Shown here: piece after piece, positions 33,341 through 41,440 of the stretch
Numbering within the stretch: the first letter of the stretch is position 1
How the letters are laid out: every line of letters begins with the position of its first letter
Source of the DNA: Limnoraphis robusta CS-951
Lineage (GTDB): Bacteria > Cyanobacteriota > Cyanobacteriia > Cyanobacteriales > Microcoleaceae
NCBI RefSeq assembly: GCF_000972705.2
Contig: NZ_LATL02000235.1
Location: 1 to 41,440 of the forward strand
Length of the DNA stretch: 41,440 nt
Direction: 5' to 3'
Made by a program: the position numbers and the translations under genes
Notes under the pieces: model-generated
Told to the model about the DNA's origin: nothing
Databases searched by the model: none
What the model saw: the letters and a program-made list of their open reading frames with translations, nothing else

Positions 33341-34561
33341 TTAAACCTTGAGAGTTGATTGCTGTCTATTTGCGACTTTTTCGACAATGGCTTTACCAAT
33401 TTCTAAGGAAGCAGTAGCCGCCGGAGAAGGCGCGTTACAAACGTGCATGGCGTTACGTCCTTCTACAATTAAAAAATCATCCACCAGTTTCCCGTCATTT
33501 TTCAACGCCTGCGCCCGTACTCCCGCATGAGTTGGAATCAAATCTTCTGACTGAACTTCAGGAATTAAACGTTGTAAACTGTGAACAAATGCTGCTTTGC
33601 TAAAAGAGCGAATAATTTCTTCAATCCCATCTTTTGCGTGTTTGGTGGCGAGTTTCCAAAACCCCGGATAAGTCAGTGTATCAATGGTATCTGCTAAGTC
33701 AAAATCTGTCTTTTTGTAGCCTTCTCGCTTCAGGCTTAAAACAGCATTAGGCCCTGCATGAACACTGCCATCAATCATCCGGGTAAAATGAACGCCTAAG
33801 AAGGGAAAATTGGGGTTGGGAACGGGGTAAATTAGGGTTTTGACTAGATAACGTTTTTCGGGGATGAGTTCATAGTATTCGCCTCGGAAGGGAACAATTT
33901 TTGCTTCGGGTTTAACGCCGCCTAACTGAGTGATTCTGTCACTATACAATCCTGCACAATTAATCAAATATTTCGCTTGAAATTCGCCTTTGTTTGTTTC
34001 CAGAATTGAACCGTCTGAGGTGTTTTTAATATTCTCAACTTTCGTCGATAGTTGCAGTTTTCCGCCTTGTTGGGCAATCAGTTCGGCGTATTTTTGGGAA
34101 ACTTGCGTATAGTTGACAATTCCGGTTGAAAAGACCTTGATTCCCGCTAAACACCGCACATAGGGTTCAACTTCTTTGACCTGTTCGGCGGTGATTTTTT
34201 GGAGTTCAAGACCATTTTCTAAACCGCGTTTATAGAGGTTTTCTAAGAGGGGTAATTCTTCCGGTTCTGTCGCAACAATGACTTTCCCACAGACATCATA
34301 ATCAATGCCATATTTTTGGCAAAATTCCACCATCGAAATACAGCCTGTTCGACAGAGTTTGGCTTTTAAACTTCCGGGTTTATAGTAAATCCCTGAATGA
34401 ATCACACCGCTATTATTTCCCGTTTGATGAGGGGCAAAACGGTTTTCTTTTTCTAAAAGCAGAATTTTTGCATCAGGATAACGTTCAGCTAACGCCATTC
34501 CCGTTGATAAACCGACAATTCCGCCCCCGATAATTGCAAAGTCATACATAAAATTAGACAC
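33341..34561 (-). CDS. lhgO: L-2-hydroxyglutarate oxidase
   Basis: FAD-dependent oxidoreductase of 406 residues that oxidises L-2-hydroxyglutarate to 2-oxoglutarate. It has the dinucleotide-binding motif IIGGGIVGLSTGMAL near the start and the LhgO-typical segments TGNNSGVIHSGIYYKPGS, KAKLCRTG, VPFRGEYYEL, PNFPFLGVHFTR and VCNAPSPAATASL. Translation could start at the GTG-less ATG at 34561 or at the second ATG at 34549. It is a single gene. 2-oxoglutarate is the nitrogen-status signal in cyanobacteria, so salvage of its reduced form is sensible, but that link is inference. Confidence 0.9.
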   Translation of the reverse strand: MSNFMYDFAIIGGGIVGLSTGMALAERYPDAKILLLEKENRFAPHQTGNNSGVIHSGIYYKPGSLKAKLCRTGCISMVEFCQKYGIDYDVCGKVIVATEPEELPLLENLYKRGLENGLELQKITAEQVKEVEPYVRCLAGIKVFSTGIVNYTQVSQKYAELIAQQGGKLQLSTKVENIKNTSDGSILETNKGEFQAKYLINCAGLYSDRITQLGGVKPEAKIVPFRGEYYELIPEKRYLVKTLIYPVPNPNFPFLGVHFTRMIDGSVHAGPNAVLSLKREGYKKTDFDLADTIDTLTYPGFWKLATKHAKDGIEEIIRSFSKAAFVHSLQRLIPEVQSEDLIPTHAGVRAQALKNDGKLVDDFLIVEGRNAMHVCNAPSPAATASLEIGKAIVEKVANRQQSTLKV

Positions 34562-34708
34562 TCTTGAATTTTAGTCTTTGAGAACTGATCTTACGGTTTT
34601 CAGCTTGTTTGAACAAGTCATTTCTGTAAATTTTAATCTATTGCGTGTAAAGTTCATGTAAATTATAATGTAAATCAGCCTTTAAAAGTAAAAGTATATT
34701 GATTGATT

Positions 34709-35185
34709 ATGGCGTTTAATCGAATTCGAGTCGCAAAAGATAAAGCAGATTTTGTTAAAGCCTTAACCGAATCAGAAGGCAAAACAGGGCCGTTTCAAAC
34801 CTATGCAGATGTGATGGTATTTGCCGCAACATTAGGAATGGGGCGCAAAAAACGAGTGCCTCTAGAAGCCATTTCTAAACGAGAACCTTCGCCCATTTCC
34901 TTAGAAGTTTTTATTTCTCGCGGCTATGATTTAGTGATAAAACTCATGGCTTTTGTGGAAGTGAATGACCCGCAAATTCTATCCCCTTTTGATGCGGAAT
35001 CCGAAGAAAAACGGGCGGAAATTTTTGAAGAGTATGCCAATGGGGGTTTAGAAGTATTACTCGAAGAATGTCGAGGAGCAGTCGATTATTCAGATCGAAT
35101 CTTATTACTGTTGATGTCGGAACGCGATCGCTATAATCAACCCGAACCCGATCAAGAATTTGATTTAACTCGATTTTTGAATTAA
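34709..35185 (+). CDS. Dnd (DNA phosphorothioation)-associated protein 4-like
   Basis: The 158-residue protein has features I associate with the cyanobacterial Dnd-associated protein 4 family: the start RIRVAKDKADFVKAL, then TGPFQTYADVMVFAATLG, ISKREPSPI, and the middle IFEEYANGGLEVL. It is acidic, with no membrane segment. Members are often found near dnd phosphorothioation genes, but none of dndA-E is in this window, so this is an orphan here. The function is unknown. The ATG at 34709 is preferred over a TTG 6 bases upstream; neither has a clear ribosome-binding site. Family assignment is from memory of motifs and needs a profile search. Confidence 0.6.
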   Translation: MAFNRIRVAKDKADFVKALTESEGKTGPFQTYADVMVFAATLGMGRKKRVPLEAISKREPSPISLEVFISRGYDLVIKLMAFVEVNDPQILSPFDAESEEKRAEIFEEYANGGLEVLLEECRGAVDYSDRILLLLMSERDRYNQPEPDQEFDLTRFLN

Positions 35186-35305
35186 AATCTTATTAGATTC
35201 ATCCTTGATACTTGGTCGGAGTCGATTAGTTGCAACTCTTTTAAGAGAAAATCAACTCACTTCGCCGCTTTTACCCGAATTTAGGTGTTTAATTTCCGGC
35301 TTTTT

Positions 35306-36790
35306 CTAAAAATTTAACCACTGAGCCACCATCTGAGGAACAGGTAAAAGAATCACCAATAATAAACACAGCGTCAGCAATCCTACAAAGTCTCTAATAT
35401 TATCCAATTCGCTGACATCATTTAAGGCGGGTTCATCATTGAGGGGTAAGACGAACAGCAAAACCGCTAAGATCAAAAACTCCTGTCGAGTCAACGCCAA
35501 AATCAGAATTAAAAAGCGAGAAACTTGACCAATTGCCATGCTCGTGCGTTGACCCATCATCGCATGAATCATGTGACCGCCATCAAGTTGACCAACCGGA
35601 AGTAAATTAAACGCAGTGACAATTAAACCCAAATATCCAGCGATCGCAACCGGATGAAAATCAATCGCATCAGTAGCCGTTAATTCCGTTCCCAAGGTTA
35701 ACTTACTCAACACCGTTAACAATAGAGAAAAACTGGGATTAATCGCATCAAAATCTAAAATTCCCACGCTATCAGGGGGCGCCGAAATCACCGTTGAATG
35801 AGCCAATCCCCACATCAAAATCGGTAACGTGACGATAAATCCCGCCCAGGGGCCAGCCACACTAACATCAAATAAAGCTTTGCGGTTGGGAAGCGGCGAT
35901 CGCATTTGGATAAAAGCGCCCAAAGTCCCGAGGAAAAACGGCACGGGCATAAAATAAGGTAAAGTTGTGCGAATGCGATAACATCTCGCCGCCAGATAAT
36001 GAGCCGATTCGTGAATCCCCAAAATTGCCATCAAAGCCAGCGCATAAGGTAATCCTTGGCGCAATAAATTCGGATCAGATTGCCAAGTTTCAGGAGGCAC
36101 ATCTGCCATCGTTACACCCGCTAACGTCGTTGTAAATAAGGTAATCACCAACAATGCCAAAGCTAACAGGGGTCGCGTTATAGGGTCATTGTCAGTCACC
36201 TTTTTAGCGGTTTCAATGTAGGGATTAGGAACCAACGCAAAGAAAGGTTTATCATTCAAATCCGTTTGAAAAACGACAATAAAGCGATCGCCAAATTGCG
36301 CCTCAATTTTATCTCGAATCGTTTGATAGACAGTCTCCGGGTTAGACCGGATTTGGCCCCGACAAATCACCGCTTGGGGGCGATGTTCAAGTTTTTGTAA
36401 GGGAAAAACCGACCAAGGGAAACACTCACGCAGTTTGTTTTCCTCCGAAGGGGTAATCACTCGGGGAGGAGGCGGTTTCGGTGTTGTTTCCGGGGTCATG
36501 CTTGAGAGAGATGTCGTAGACGAATCGATCATTTCTGGCGGCATTTGGCGTCCGAGTTGAACCAGCAACCAGTAAACACAAGGACAAAGAATAAAAGGGA
36601 TAATGATCAGTTCAGGTGGAATACGCCTCTGTTCACCGTAGACAAGCTGCCAGGTACTCCAAATCAACGCAGGTGTCATCATCACCAGCCATAATATCCA
36701 AATCGGTGTACGGGTAATGCGAGCGACACCCCGTCGCAAAATCCAGTACGTTATAAAACCTAATAGGAGCAACCACAACCAAAGAAGCAT
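35306..36790 (-). CDS. Site-2-protease-like M50 metallopeptidase (EGY type)
   Basis: Intramembrane zinc protease of 494 residues. The N-terminus has two or three hydrophobic helices, then a Pro/Thr-rich linker and a soluble domain at about 110-200. The membrane core contains HESAH (His260, Glu261, His264) and the third ligand in NLLPVGQLDGG (Asp403). The motif LPYFMPVPFFLGTLGAFIQM matches the EGY1/EGY2-like group of plants and cyanobacteria. All metal ligands are present. The substrate is not known; EGY proteins affect thylakoid development in plants. It stands alone on the minus strand. Confidence 0.9.
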   Translation of the reverse strand: MLLWLWLLLLGFITYWILRRGVARITRTPIWILWLVMMTPALIWSTWQLVYGEQRRIPPELIIIPFILCPCVYWLLVQLGRQMPPEMIDSSTTSLSSMTPETTPKPPPPRVITPSEENKLRECFPWSVFPLQKLEHRPQAVICRGQIRSNPETVYQTIRDKIEAQFGDRFIVVFQTDLNDKPFFALVPNPYIETAKKVTDNDPITRPLLALALLVITLFTTTLAGVTMADVPPETWQSDPNLLRQGLPYALALMAILGIHESAHYLAARCYRIRTTLPYFMPVPFFLGTLGAFIQMRSPLPNRKALFDVSVAGPWAGFIVTLPILMWGLAHSTVISAPPDSVGILDFDAINPSFSLLLTVLSKLTLGTELTATDAIDFHPVAIAGYLGLIVTAFNLLPVGQLDGGHMIHAMMGQRTSMAIGQVSRFLILILALTRQEFLILAVLLFVLPLNDEPALNDVSELDNIRDFVGLLTLCLLLVILLPVPQMVAQWLNF

Positions 36791-36888
36791 GATCTAAAAT
36801 TTCACTGCGACTAAAAACCCAGTCTAAAATCAAAAATTGAAATGAGTATAACTAACAAATAACAGAAGCCATCGACTCAAACTGATGC

Positions 36889-36917
36889 TTAGACTAAATT
36901 CTCTGCTATGCTATTAT
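36889..36917 (+). promoter_or_regulatory. Candidate promoter upstream of the MBL-fold gene
   Basis: TTAGAC (36889-36894) and TATTAT (36912-36917) with a 17-bp spacer lie about 80 bp before the start at 36998. This is a good sigma-70-type pattern, unverified. Confidence 0.35.
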
Positions 36918-36997
36918 CCCACACTGAGCAAAACCTGTAGCCGATGAAACTGTTAGCTCAAGATGACAATCTTTAAATTAACCCTTCAAACCTTTCT

Positions 36998-37669
36998 ATG
37001 GTGCAACCCCGACCCGTTTCTCAACCTCCAAAGCCTGTACTCGAAAATATTTGGGCTTTTTCTCCCAACCGAGAGACATTAGGGGGAACAGCCTACTTGA
37101 TGGTCGAAAATCAAACTAATATTCTGATCGATACTCCCGCTTGGGACGAGGTGAACCGGAATTTTATCGAACAACAGGGGGGAGTTCAGTGGTTAGTCAT
37201 TACCCATCGCGGAAATATTGGTCAAGCACGGGAGATTCAGCACTCAACAGAATGTCATCTTCTCATCCAAGAACAGGAGGCTTATCTGCTCCCGGAAGCA
37301 ACTGTTACTTCCTTTCAACAGGAGTTTACCCTCAGTCCTCACAGCCAAATGATTTGGACTCCCGGTCACTCTCCTGGTTCGTCCTGTTTCTACTCTAGCT
37401 TAAATGGAGGCCTGTTGTTTAGTGGACGTCATTTGTTACCCAATCTTCAGGGTGAACCCGTCCCGTTAAGAACAGCGAAAACCTTTCACTGGCCACGACA
37501 AGTTCAGAATGTCAAACGGTTAATTGAGCGATTTTCCCCACAAACGCTACAATTTCTCTGTCCGGGAGCCAATACCGGAGCGTTACGCGGGAAACGGGTG
37601 ATTGAACAAGCTTACGACAAACTCGCTCGTTTAGACTTAGAAGCGTTATTACAGTTATCAGTCTTGTAG
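36998..37669 (+). CDS. Metallo-beta-lactamase-fold protein with degenerate metal site
   Basis: The 223-residue protein keeps the fold signatures: a strand and loop at NILIDTPAW (41-49), the THxHxDH position, TPGHSPGSSCFY (His124) and an FSGx loop. The metal motif is changed to THRGNIG (70-75), so of the four residues only His70 remains, and the FSGD aspartate is Arg144. A canonical two-metal site is therefore not possible. It may be a non-hydrolytic paralogue or bind one metal. Relatives are common MBL-fold hydrolases in cyanobacteria. The start follows a C/T-rich leader with no obvious ribosome-binding site. Confidence 0.8.
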   Translation: MVQPRPVSQPPKPVLENIWAFSPNRETLGGTAYLMVENQTNILIDTPAWDEVNRNFIEQQGGVQWLVITHRGNIGQAREIQHSTECHLLIQEQEAYLLPEATVTSFQQEFTLSPHSQMIWTPGHSPGSSCFYSSLNGGLLFSGRHLLPNLQGEPVPLRTAKTFHWPRQVQNVKRLIERFSPQTLQFLCPGANTGALRGKRVIEQAYDKLARLDLEALLQLSVL

Positions 37670-37950
37670 GGGTGGCTTCATCAATTACCTCTACCAGTGA
37701 CGAGTAACACAAATTTCAACTTCTATTAAGATTTATCAAAATCATTGGGGCTGTTTCCAGGCCAAAGAAATGATCAAACTTGAGTCTAGTGACTGCTTTG
37801 AGGATTTTTAGACTCCTGAAAGGCTATCTATTCTCCCGTTCACGCAGATGATCAGAACTTGGTAAAATGCAGTTTGTGAGTTTAGCGATCGCACACACGA
37901 TTAAATAAATTCATCGAGATTAAATTCGTCGGAAATTTCATTAAACCCCT

Positions 37951-38415
37951 ATGACCTCAAGCGCTGCATATCCTAACGCTCCTGATCTTTGCGCTGATGA
38001 CTATGTGATCATTGGTTTAGCAACTTGTTTCATCAAACAAGAAGGGGAAGTTCATCAAGTTCAAATTATTGAACCCATTCCCTCAGCCGCCCTCGAAGCT
38101 TTACTCAAAGGAATTCCCACGTCTTATGAAATGGCTTGTGCCACAACAGTCGGAGCGGTTCTCACAGGCGAGACTGCCCAAATTCCTGCTGAGTTTCCAC
38201 CCGAGGTGCAGTTAGCTGATGATTTTAACCAACGGGTTTTCGCTGCCGCCCGAACTTATAAAAGTCGTCCAAACGCTCAATCTCATATTGCTTTAGGGAC
38301 AGTTTTTAAAGACTTAAACTATTCCTTAGAACGCAAACGCATTTTAAATTCAGAGCGAATTATCAGCACAGAAGATAACGTTAAACAGCACGCTTATACT
38401 CATCAAGTCCTTTAA
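37951..38415 (+). CDS. Conserved cyanobacterial protein, unknown function
   Basis: I do not recognise a named family. The 154 residues appear soluble, with no signal peptide or membrane helix. Visible segments are DDYVIIGLATCFIKQEG, a strand-like VHQVQIIEPIPSAALEALL, the Thr/Ala-rich EMACATTVGAVLTGE, and a basic C-terminal part (SLERKRILNSERI). The composition and length look like a genuine compact protein. It sits between two inverted-repeat elements and single-gene units. The 281-bp spacer before it holds one HIP1 octamer and no clear feature. Confidence 0.7.
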   Translation: MTSSAAYPNAPDLCADDYVIIGLATCFIKQEGEVHQVQIIEPIPSAALEALLKGIPTSYEMACATTVGAVLTGETAQIPAEFPPEVQLADDFNQRVFAAARTYKSRPNAQSHIALGTVFKDLNYSLERKRILNSERIISTEDNVKQHAYTHQVL

Positions 38416-38435
38416 TATTGTTTGTTGAATCGGTA

Positions 38436-38494
38436 GGGTGCATCAAACGGGTTCTTATGAAAGTACATCATAATATAGGTGATTTGATGCACCC
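38436..38494. mobile_element. Short inverted-repeat element (GGGTGCATCAAA termini)
   Basis: GGGTGCATCAAA (38436-38447) and TTTGATGCACCC (38483-38494) are perfect 12-bp inverted termini around a 35-bp interior. The same termini bound a longer element at 39571-39760. It lies 21 bp after the preceding stop codon and 26 bp before the M28 peptidase start, so it may also act as a terminator stem. Confidence 0.65.
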
Positions 38495-38520
38495 GACTAC
38501 TAGATGATATATTTGTTGTG

Positions 38521-39561
38521 ATGCGCCCATCCTCAAACAAAAATCAATTTAGAATGCAGATTGTTAACAAGTCTGCCTTAGTTCGTTTAGCGATACTTTT
38601 CGCTGTATTGCTGATTTTAGGGGCTTGGGCAGGGTTGACGATGTTTTGGATGCCCGAACACAGTTATAACGGCAAACTTCAACCTTTACAAAACGAAGAA
38701 ATTGCACTTCAAACCTCACTCAAACGAGATATTCAAAAGATAGCAGATGAGATTGGGGTGCGAAATGTAAGTCAATATGAAAATCTGAATGCAGCAAAAA
38801 CGTTTTTGGAAACTGCTTTAACTGAAGCGGGTTACGAAGTAAAACTCCAGGAATATCAGATTAATAATAAATCATATTATAATCTAGAAGTTGAACGATT
38901 GGGAACCGAAAAGCCTAATGAAATTGTGCTGATTGGGGGTCATTACGATTCAGCTTTTACCAGTCCGGGGGCTAATGATAATGGCACGGGTGCCGTCGCT
39001 ACGCTAGAACTCGCACGAATCTTTGCCCAGAAATCTACCAAGCGCACGGTTCGTTTTGTTGAATTTACCAATGAAGAACCGCCTTTTTTCTGGACAGAAA
39101 ATATGGGAAGTTTGGTCTATGCCCAGCGTTCGCGTCAGAATCAAGAAAATATTGTGGCGATGTTAAGCTTGGAAACAATGGGCTATTTTTCAGACACGGT
39201 AGGGAGTCAAAAATACCCTTTCCCCATTAATTTATTCTATCCCAATCAAGGCAATTTTATTGCATTTATTGGCAATCTCAACTCGGGAAATTTAGTTCGG
39301 CAAGCCATTAAATCCTTTCGTCGTTATGCTGAATTTCCTTCAGAAGGTGTTTCTTTACCGAGTTGGATTCCGGGTGTTGGTTGGTCAGACCAATGGGCTT
39401 TTTGGCAACAGGGATATCAAGGAATTATGATTACAGATACCGCTCCTTATCGTTACCCTTATTACCACACAGAAGAAGATACTCCTGATAAAATTGATTT
39501 CGATAAGCTAACAAGAGTGGTCGCTGGATTAGCTGAAGTTATCTCTGATTTGGCGGAGTAA
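38521..39561 (+). CDS. M28-family zinc peptidase, membrane-anchored
   Basis: Aminopeptidase-like enzyme of 346 residues with an N-terminal anchor (about 21-44), so the catalytic domain is probably periplasmic. Zinc ligands and catalytic acids are His141 in GGHYDSA, Asp153 in GANDNGTGA, Glu185 and Glu186 in FTNEEPPFF, and the late histidine in YYHTEEDTPDKID. The set is complete. The substrate is unknown; peptides or glutaminyl-cyclase-like activity are possible in M28. The ATG at 38521 follows an in-frame GTG. It is bordered on both sides by related inverted-repeat elements. Confidence 0.88.
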   Translation: MRPSSNKNQFRMQIVNKSALVRLAILFAVLLILGAWAGLTMFWMPEHSYNGKLQPLQNEEIALQTSLKRDIQKIADEIGVRNVSQYENLNAAKTFLETALTEAGYEVKLQEYQINNKSYYNLEVERLGTEKPNEIVLIGGHYDSAFTSPGANDNGTGAVATLELARIFAQKSTKRTVRFVEFTNEEPPFFWTENMGSLVYAQRSRQNQENIVAMLSLETMGYFSDTVGSQKYPFPINLFYPNQGNFIAFIGNLNSGNLVRQAIKSFRRYAEFPSEGVSLPSWIPGVGWSDQWAFWQQGYQGIMITDTAPYRYPYYHTEEDTPDKIDFDKLTRVVAGLAEVISDLAE

Positions 39562-39570
39562 AGATGGTTG

Positions 39571-39760
39571 GGGTGCATCAAACAGGTTACTGTTGTGATA
39601 TGATATCCGACTAATCAATAATCGTGCTGGTAGGGGCGGGTTCTGCCTAGATCTTGACGACCACTCCGAGATTGAGTTAAACCCGCCCCACCCCATAACA
39701 AAATTAATAAACCGGACATCATATGAAATTCCATCCAGATGTGGCTGATTTGATGCACCC
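39571..39760. mobile_element. Inverted-repeat element with a second repeat family inside it
   Basis: The outer termini GGGTGCATCAAA (39571-39582) and TTTGATGCACCC (39749-39760) match the short element at 38436-38494. The arms pair further in as ATATGATATCCG and CGGACATCATAT. Between them lie GTAGGGGCGGGTTCTGC (39630-39646) and AAACCCGCCCCACCCC (39679-39694), which belong to the family at 34-165. The composite lies between the M28 gene and the convergent pentapeptide gene, ending 3 bp before that gene's stop codon. Confidence 0.7.
39630..39694. mobile_element. Partial copy of the GTAGGGGCGGGTTCTGC repeat, nested
   Basis: It shares the 17-mer GTAGGGGCGGGTTCTGC and the block AAACCCGCCCCACCCC (with flanking ATAACAAAATTAAT) with the element at 34-165, in rearranged orientation and with a shorter interior. 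The distal inverted terminus seen in the first copy is missing here, so this looks like a rearranged or decayed copy. Confidence 0.6.
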
Positions 39761-39762
39761 TA

Positions 39763-41427
39763 CTACTGAGGAGAATTAGAAGAATTGGGAGAATTGTTAA
39801 CATTAAAAGTTTGCCAAGAGTGAATCGCTTGTACAATAAAATGACCAATCGGGCGATTAATTGCTTGTTCAATCTTTTGACAATTTTCTGAAGTTAAAGT
39901 CTCAATCAAACTTTGTTTTAAAACCGGATCACTTTCGAGTTGTTCGACAATTTCCGCCGCCGCTTTCATCTGTTCAGACGTTGTATTAATCGGATAAACC
40001 GCTTCTATTTCTTGGATAAACTGTTCAATCACTGACACAATAGCCGCTAAATTAGTAGGCAGTTTATTAGGAGTTTCCGGGGCTTCTTTTGGTGAATGAT
40101 CAACCCTTGTCGAATTGAGAGAATTGTCGCGATTTTCAGCTTCTAGAATATCTCTTTCTCCTTTGAGAGAAACTTGAACAATTGTTCCTGAAAATTCGGA
40201 AGGGTTATCTTCGGAATCTAAAATCGTCGAGTACCAACTTTGTTTACTTTGCAAGAACGAACGAATAATAGCTGTAAATTGCTGGGGTTTTAAAGTTTTA
40301 CTCCAATCAGTTGGTTGACGATAGGGATTTGGATCATCACTATTTTCAGCCGGAAGACGCAAAAACAAATAATCACAAGTAATATTTCTCAGTTGAGTCG
40401 TTAACGTAATACCCCAATCTTGAATAAAAGCCCCCGTTAACGTTGAACCATTCAGATTGGCTTGACTTAATTTCGTTCTCACCAGTTTAGCTTTGGATAA
40501 ATCAACCCCTTTTAAATTAGTCGAACTGAGATTAGCCCCAATAAAACTCGCCTTTGTTAAATTAGCATTTTGTAAGTTCAGTCCCCGCAAATCTTGATAA
40601 TCAAAATTCTGGTTTTCGCCTAGACCTGTTTGCAACAATTCCCGAATTTGAGTATTTTCTAAATAAGTATTTCCGCATCGTACCTGATCCAGTTGCTTCG
40701 CCCCCCGCCAACGTGTGCGCGTCAATTTAGCTTGGCGAAAATCAGCACTTTTCAAGATAGCATTGGTAAAACTAGCATCCGTTAAATCCGTATTGCGAAA
40801 ATTTGTTCCGCCCGTCGCTGCTAAATTAACCGCCAAGTTGTGAATTAAAACATATTTTTGATCCCCTTGAATCCCCCGCCAACCGATATAATCAAACCAA
40901 AACGTTACTAAAACAGATATTGCGATCGCCATCGCACTCACCCCTCCCGAAATATAACCCGCAATGGCACTCGCAATCGCCGCCACCATCAATACTTTCG
41001 CCACACTCATCACCCAGGCTATACGTTCAGCAATCACAAAAATCACCCCAAAAGCGACGGCTGACGCAAACAGAATCGCCCCCGCAAACCCCGCTAACAC
41101 CCCCGCAATTGCCAATGTACCCAGCAAGGTGACGACATTCGCTAGTCCAGACACCACCCCGATAATAATCCCGACAACGGCAATTTCGATCGCATCAACA
41201 AACGCTCCCCAACCCCGTTCAATTCCCCGACGCCCCGCAATCAAAACCAGTACCAGCATTAAGGCCAGAGCCGCCCAACCCGTGTTAGAGTCTTCGGGAG
41301 TAGACATATTGAAAAACACCAAGACAAAATAACCCACTAGCACCAAAGCCAGTCCCAACAGAACCAACAACAACCAGGCCACCCCCGAAACGATGATCAT
41401 CCAAACTTTAGGAAGTCCAGCTTTCAC
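39763..41427 (-). CDS. Multi-pass membrane protein with pentapeptide repeats
   Basis: The 554 residues visible comprise about five to seven hydrophobic helices (residues 9-185, Ala/Ile/Val-rich), then a pentapeptide block in two parts (about 205-250 and 280-340) with runs such as ANLTKASFIGANLSSTNL. A soluble region with charged and coil-forming sequence follows to the end (SNSPQ). The proposed start is GTG at 41427, preceded by GAGG only 1 base away. The frame stays open to the right edge of the window (KFRG before the GTG), so the true start may lie outside and the gene may be partial. No enzymatic motif is seen. The stop abuts the nested repeat element. Confidence 0.78.
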   Translation of the reverse strand: MKAGLPKVWMIIVSGVAWLLLVLLGLALVLVGYFVLVFFNMSTPEDSNTGWAALALMLVLVLIAGRRGIERGWGAFVDAIEIAVVGIIIGVVSGLANVVTLLGTLAIAGVLAGFAGAILFASAVAFGVIFVIAERIAWVMSVAKVLMVAAIASAIAGYISGGVSAMAIAISVLVTFWFDYIGWRGIQGDQKYVLIHNLAVNLAATGGTNFRNTDLTDASFTNAILKSADFRQAKLTRTRWRGAKQLDQVRCGNTYLENTQIRELLQTGLGENQNFDYQDLRGLNLQNANLTKASFIGANLSSTNLKGVDLSKAKLVRTKLSQANLNGSTLTGAFIQDWGITLTTQLRNITCDYLFLRLPAENSDDPNPYRQPTDWSKTLKPQQFTAIIRSFLQSKQSWYSTILDSEDNPSEFSGTIVQVSLKGERDILEAENRDNSLNSTRVDHSPKEAPETPNKLPTNLAAIVSVIEQFIQEIEAVYPINTTSEQMKAAAEIVEQLESDPVLKQSLIETLTSENCQKIEQAINRPIGHFIVQAIHSWQTFNVNNSPNSSNSPQ

Positions 41428-41440
41428 GCCTCGAAACTTC

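Noticed and set aside
40920..41332. Two plus-strand open frames opposite the pentapeptide membrane gene
   Set aside because: Low-complexity Pro/Ser and Ala/Thr translations are typical shadows of a GC-biased gene on the opposite strand.

Overview
The window comes from a cyanobacterial chromosome, most likely a filamentous Oscillatoriales-type strain. The evidence is a phycobilisome lyase (cpcS) and phycobilisome degradation gene (nblA), a cytochrome b6f small subunit (petM), a cyanobacterial rpoZ, pentapeptide-repeat proteins, many GCGATCGC (HIP1) octamers and heptameric tandem repeats of the STRR type. The genus assignment is inference only. No rRNA, tRNA, CRISPR array or prophage was seen.

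Layout: 1-1260 has a small inverted-repeat element, then cpcS and nblA diverging from a shared spacer. 1258-2554 is a solo TnpB (IS1341-like) element with a right-end hairpin. 2600-7340 is a complete phosphate-uptake operon pstS-C-A-B on the minus strand, with a decayed second pstS between pstS and pstC and a Pho-box-like repeat ahead of pstS. 7605-12594 runs on the plus strand: bioB, bioY, lspA and an FHA-domain class A penicillin-binding protein, with repeat-rich spacers. 12672-15943 is on the minus strand: a lipoprotein Cu/Zn SOD behind a Fur-like box, an orphan ABC ATPase, a secreted SH3-like protein and an alpha/beta hydrolase. 16001-19701 carries gcvH and gcvP, followed by rpoZ and a small membrane protein.

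20533-22730 holds a polysaccharide flippase and a two-TM coiled-coil protein in one likely operon. 23279-26366 has a secreted pentapeptide protein, an EEP-family hydrolase, a YqiA-like esterase and a polyphosphate glucokinase whose 3' end overlaps a convergent bestrophin gene. 27660-31389 has purB, a VanX-like lipoprotein, an NrdG-like radical SAM protein behind a foldable leader, and an SH3-like anchored protein. 31578-34549 has a short NACHT-like NTPase with a membrane hairpin, petM and lhgO. 34709-41440 has an orphan relative of Dnd-associated protein 4, an EGY-type M50 protease, a metallo-beta-lactamase-fold protein that has lost metal ligands, an unknown conserved protein, an M28 peptidase, and a membrane pentapeptide protein reaching the right edge.

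Most genes are housekeeping or envelope genes in short operons. The accessory content is the TnpB element, several families of MITE-like repeats (one nested in another), the NACHT protein, the Dnd-associated orphan and a candidate structured RNA at 30479-30573. I found no complete novel multi-gene system.
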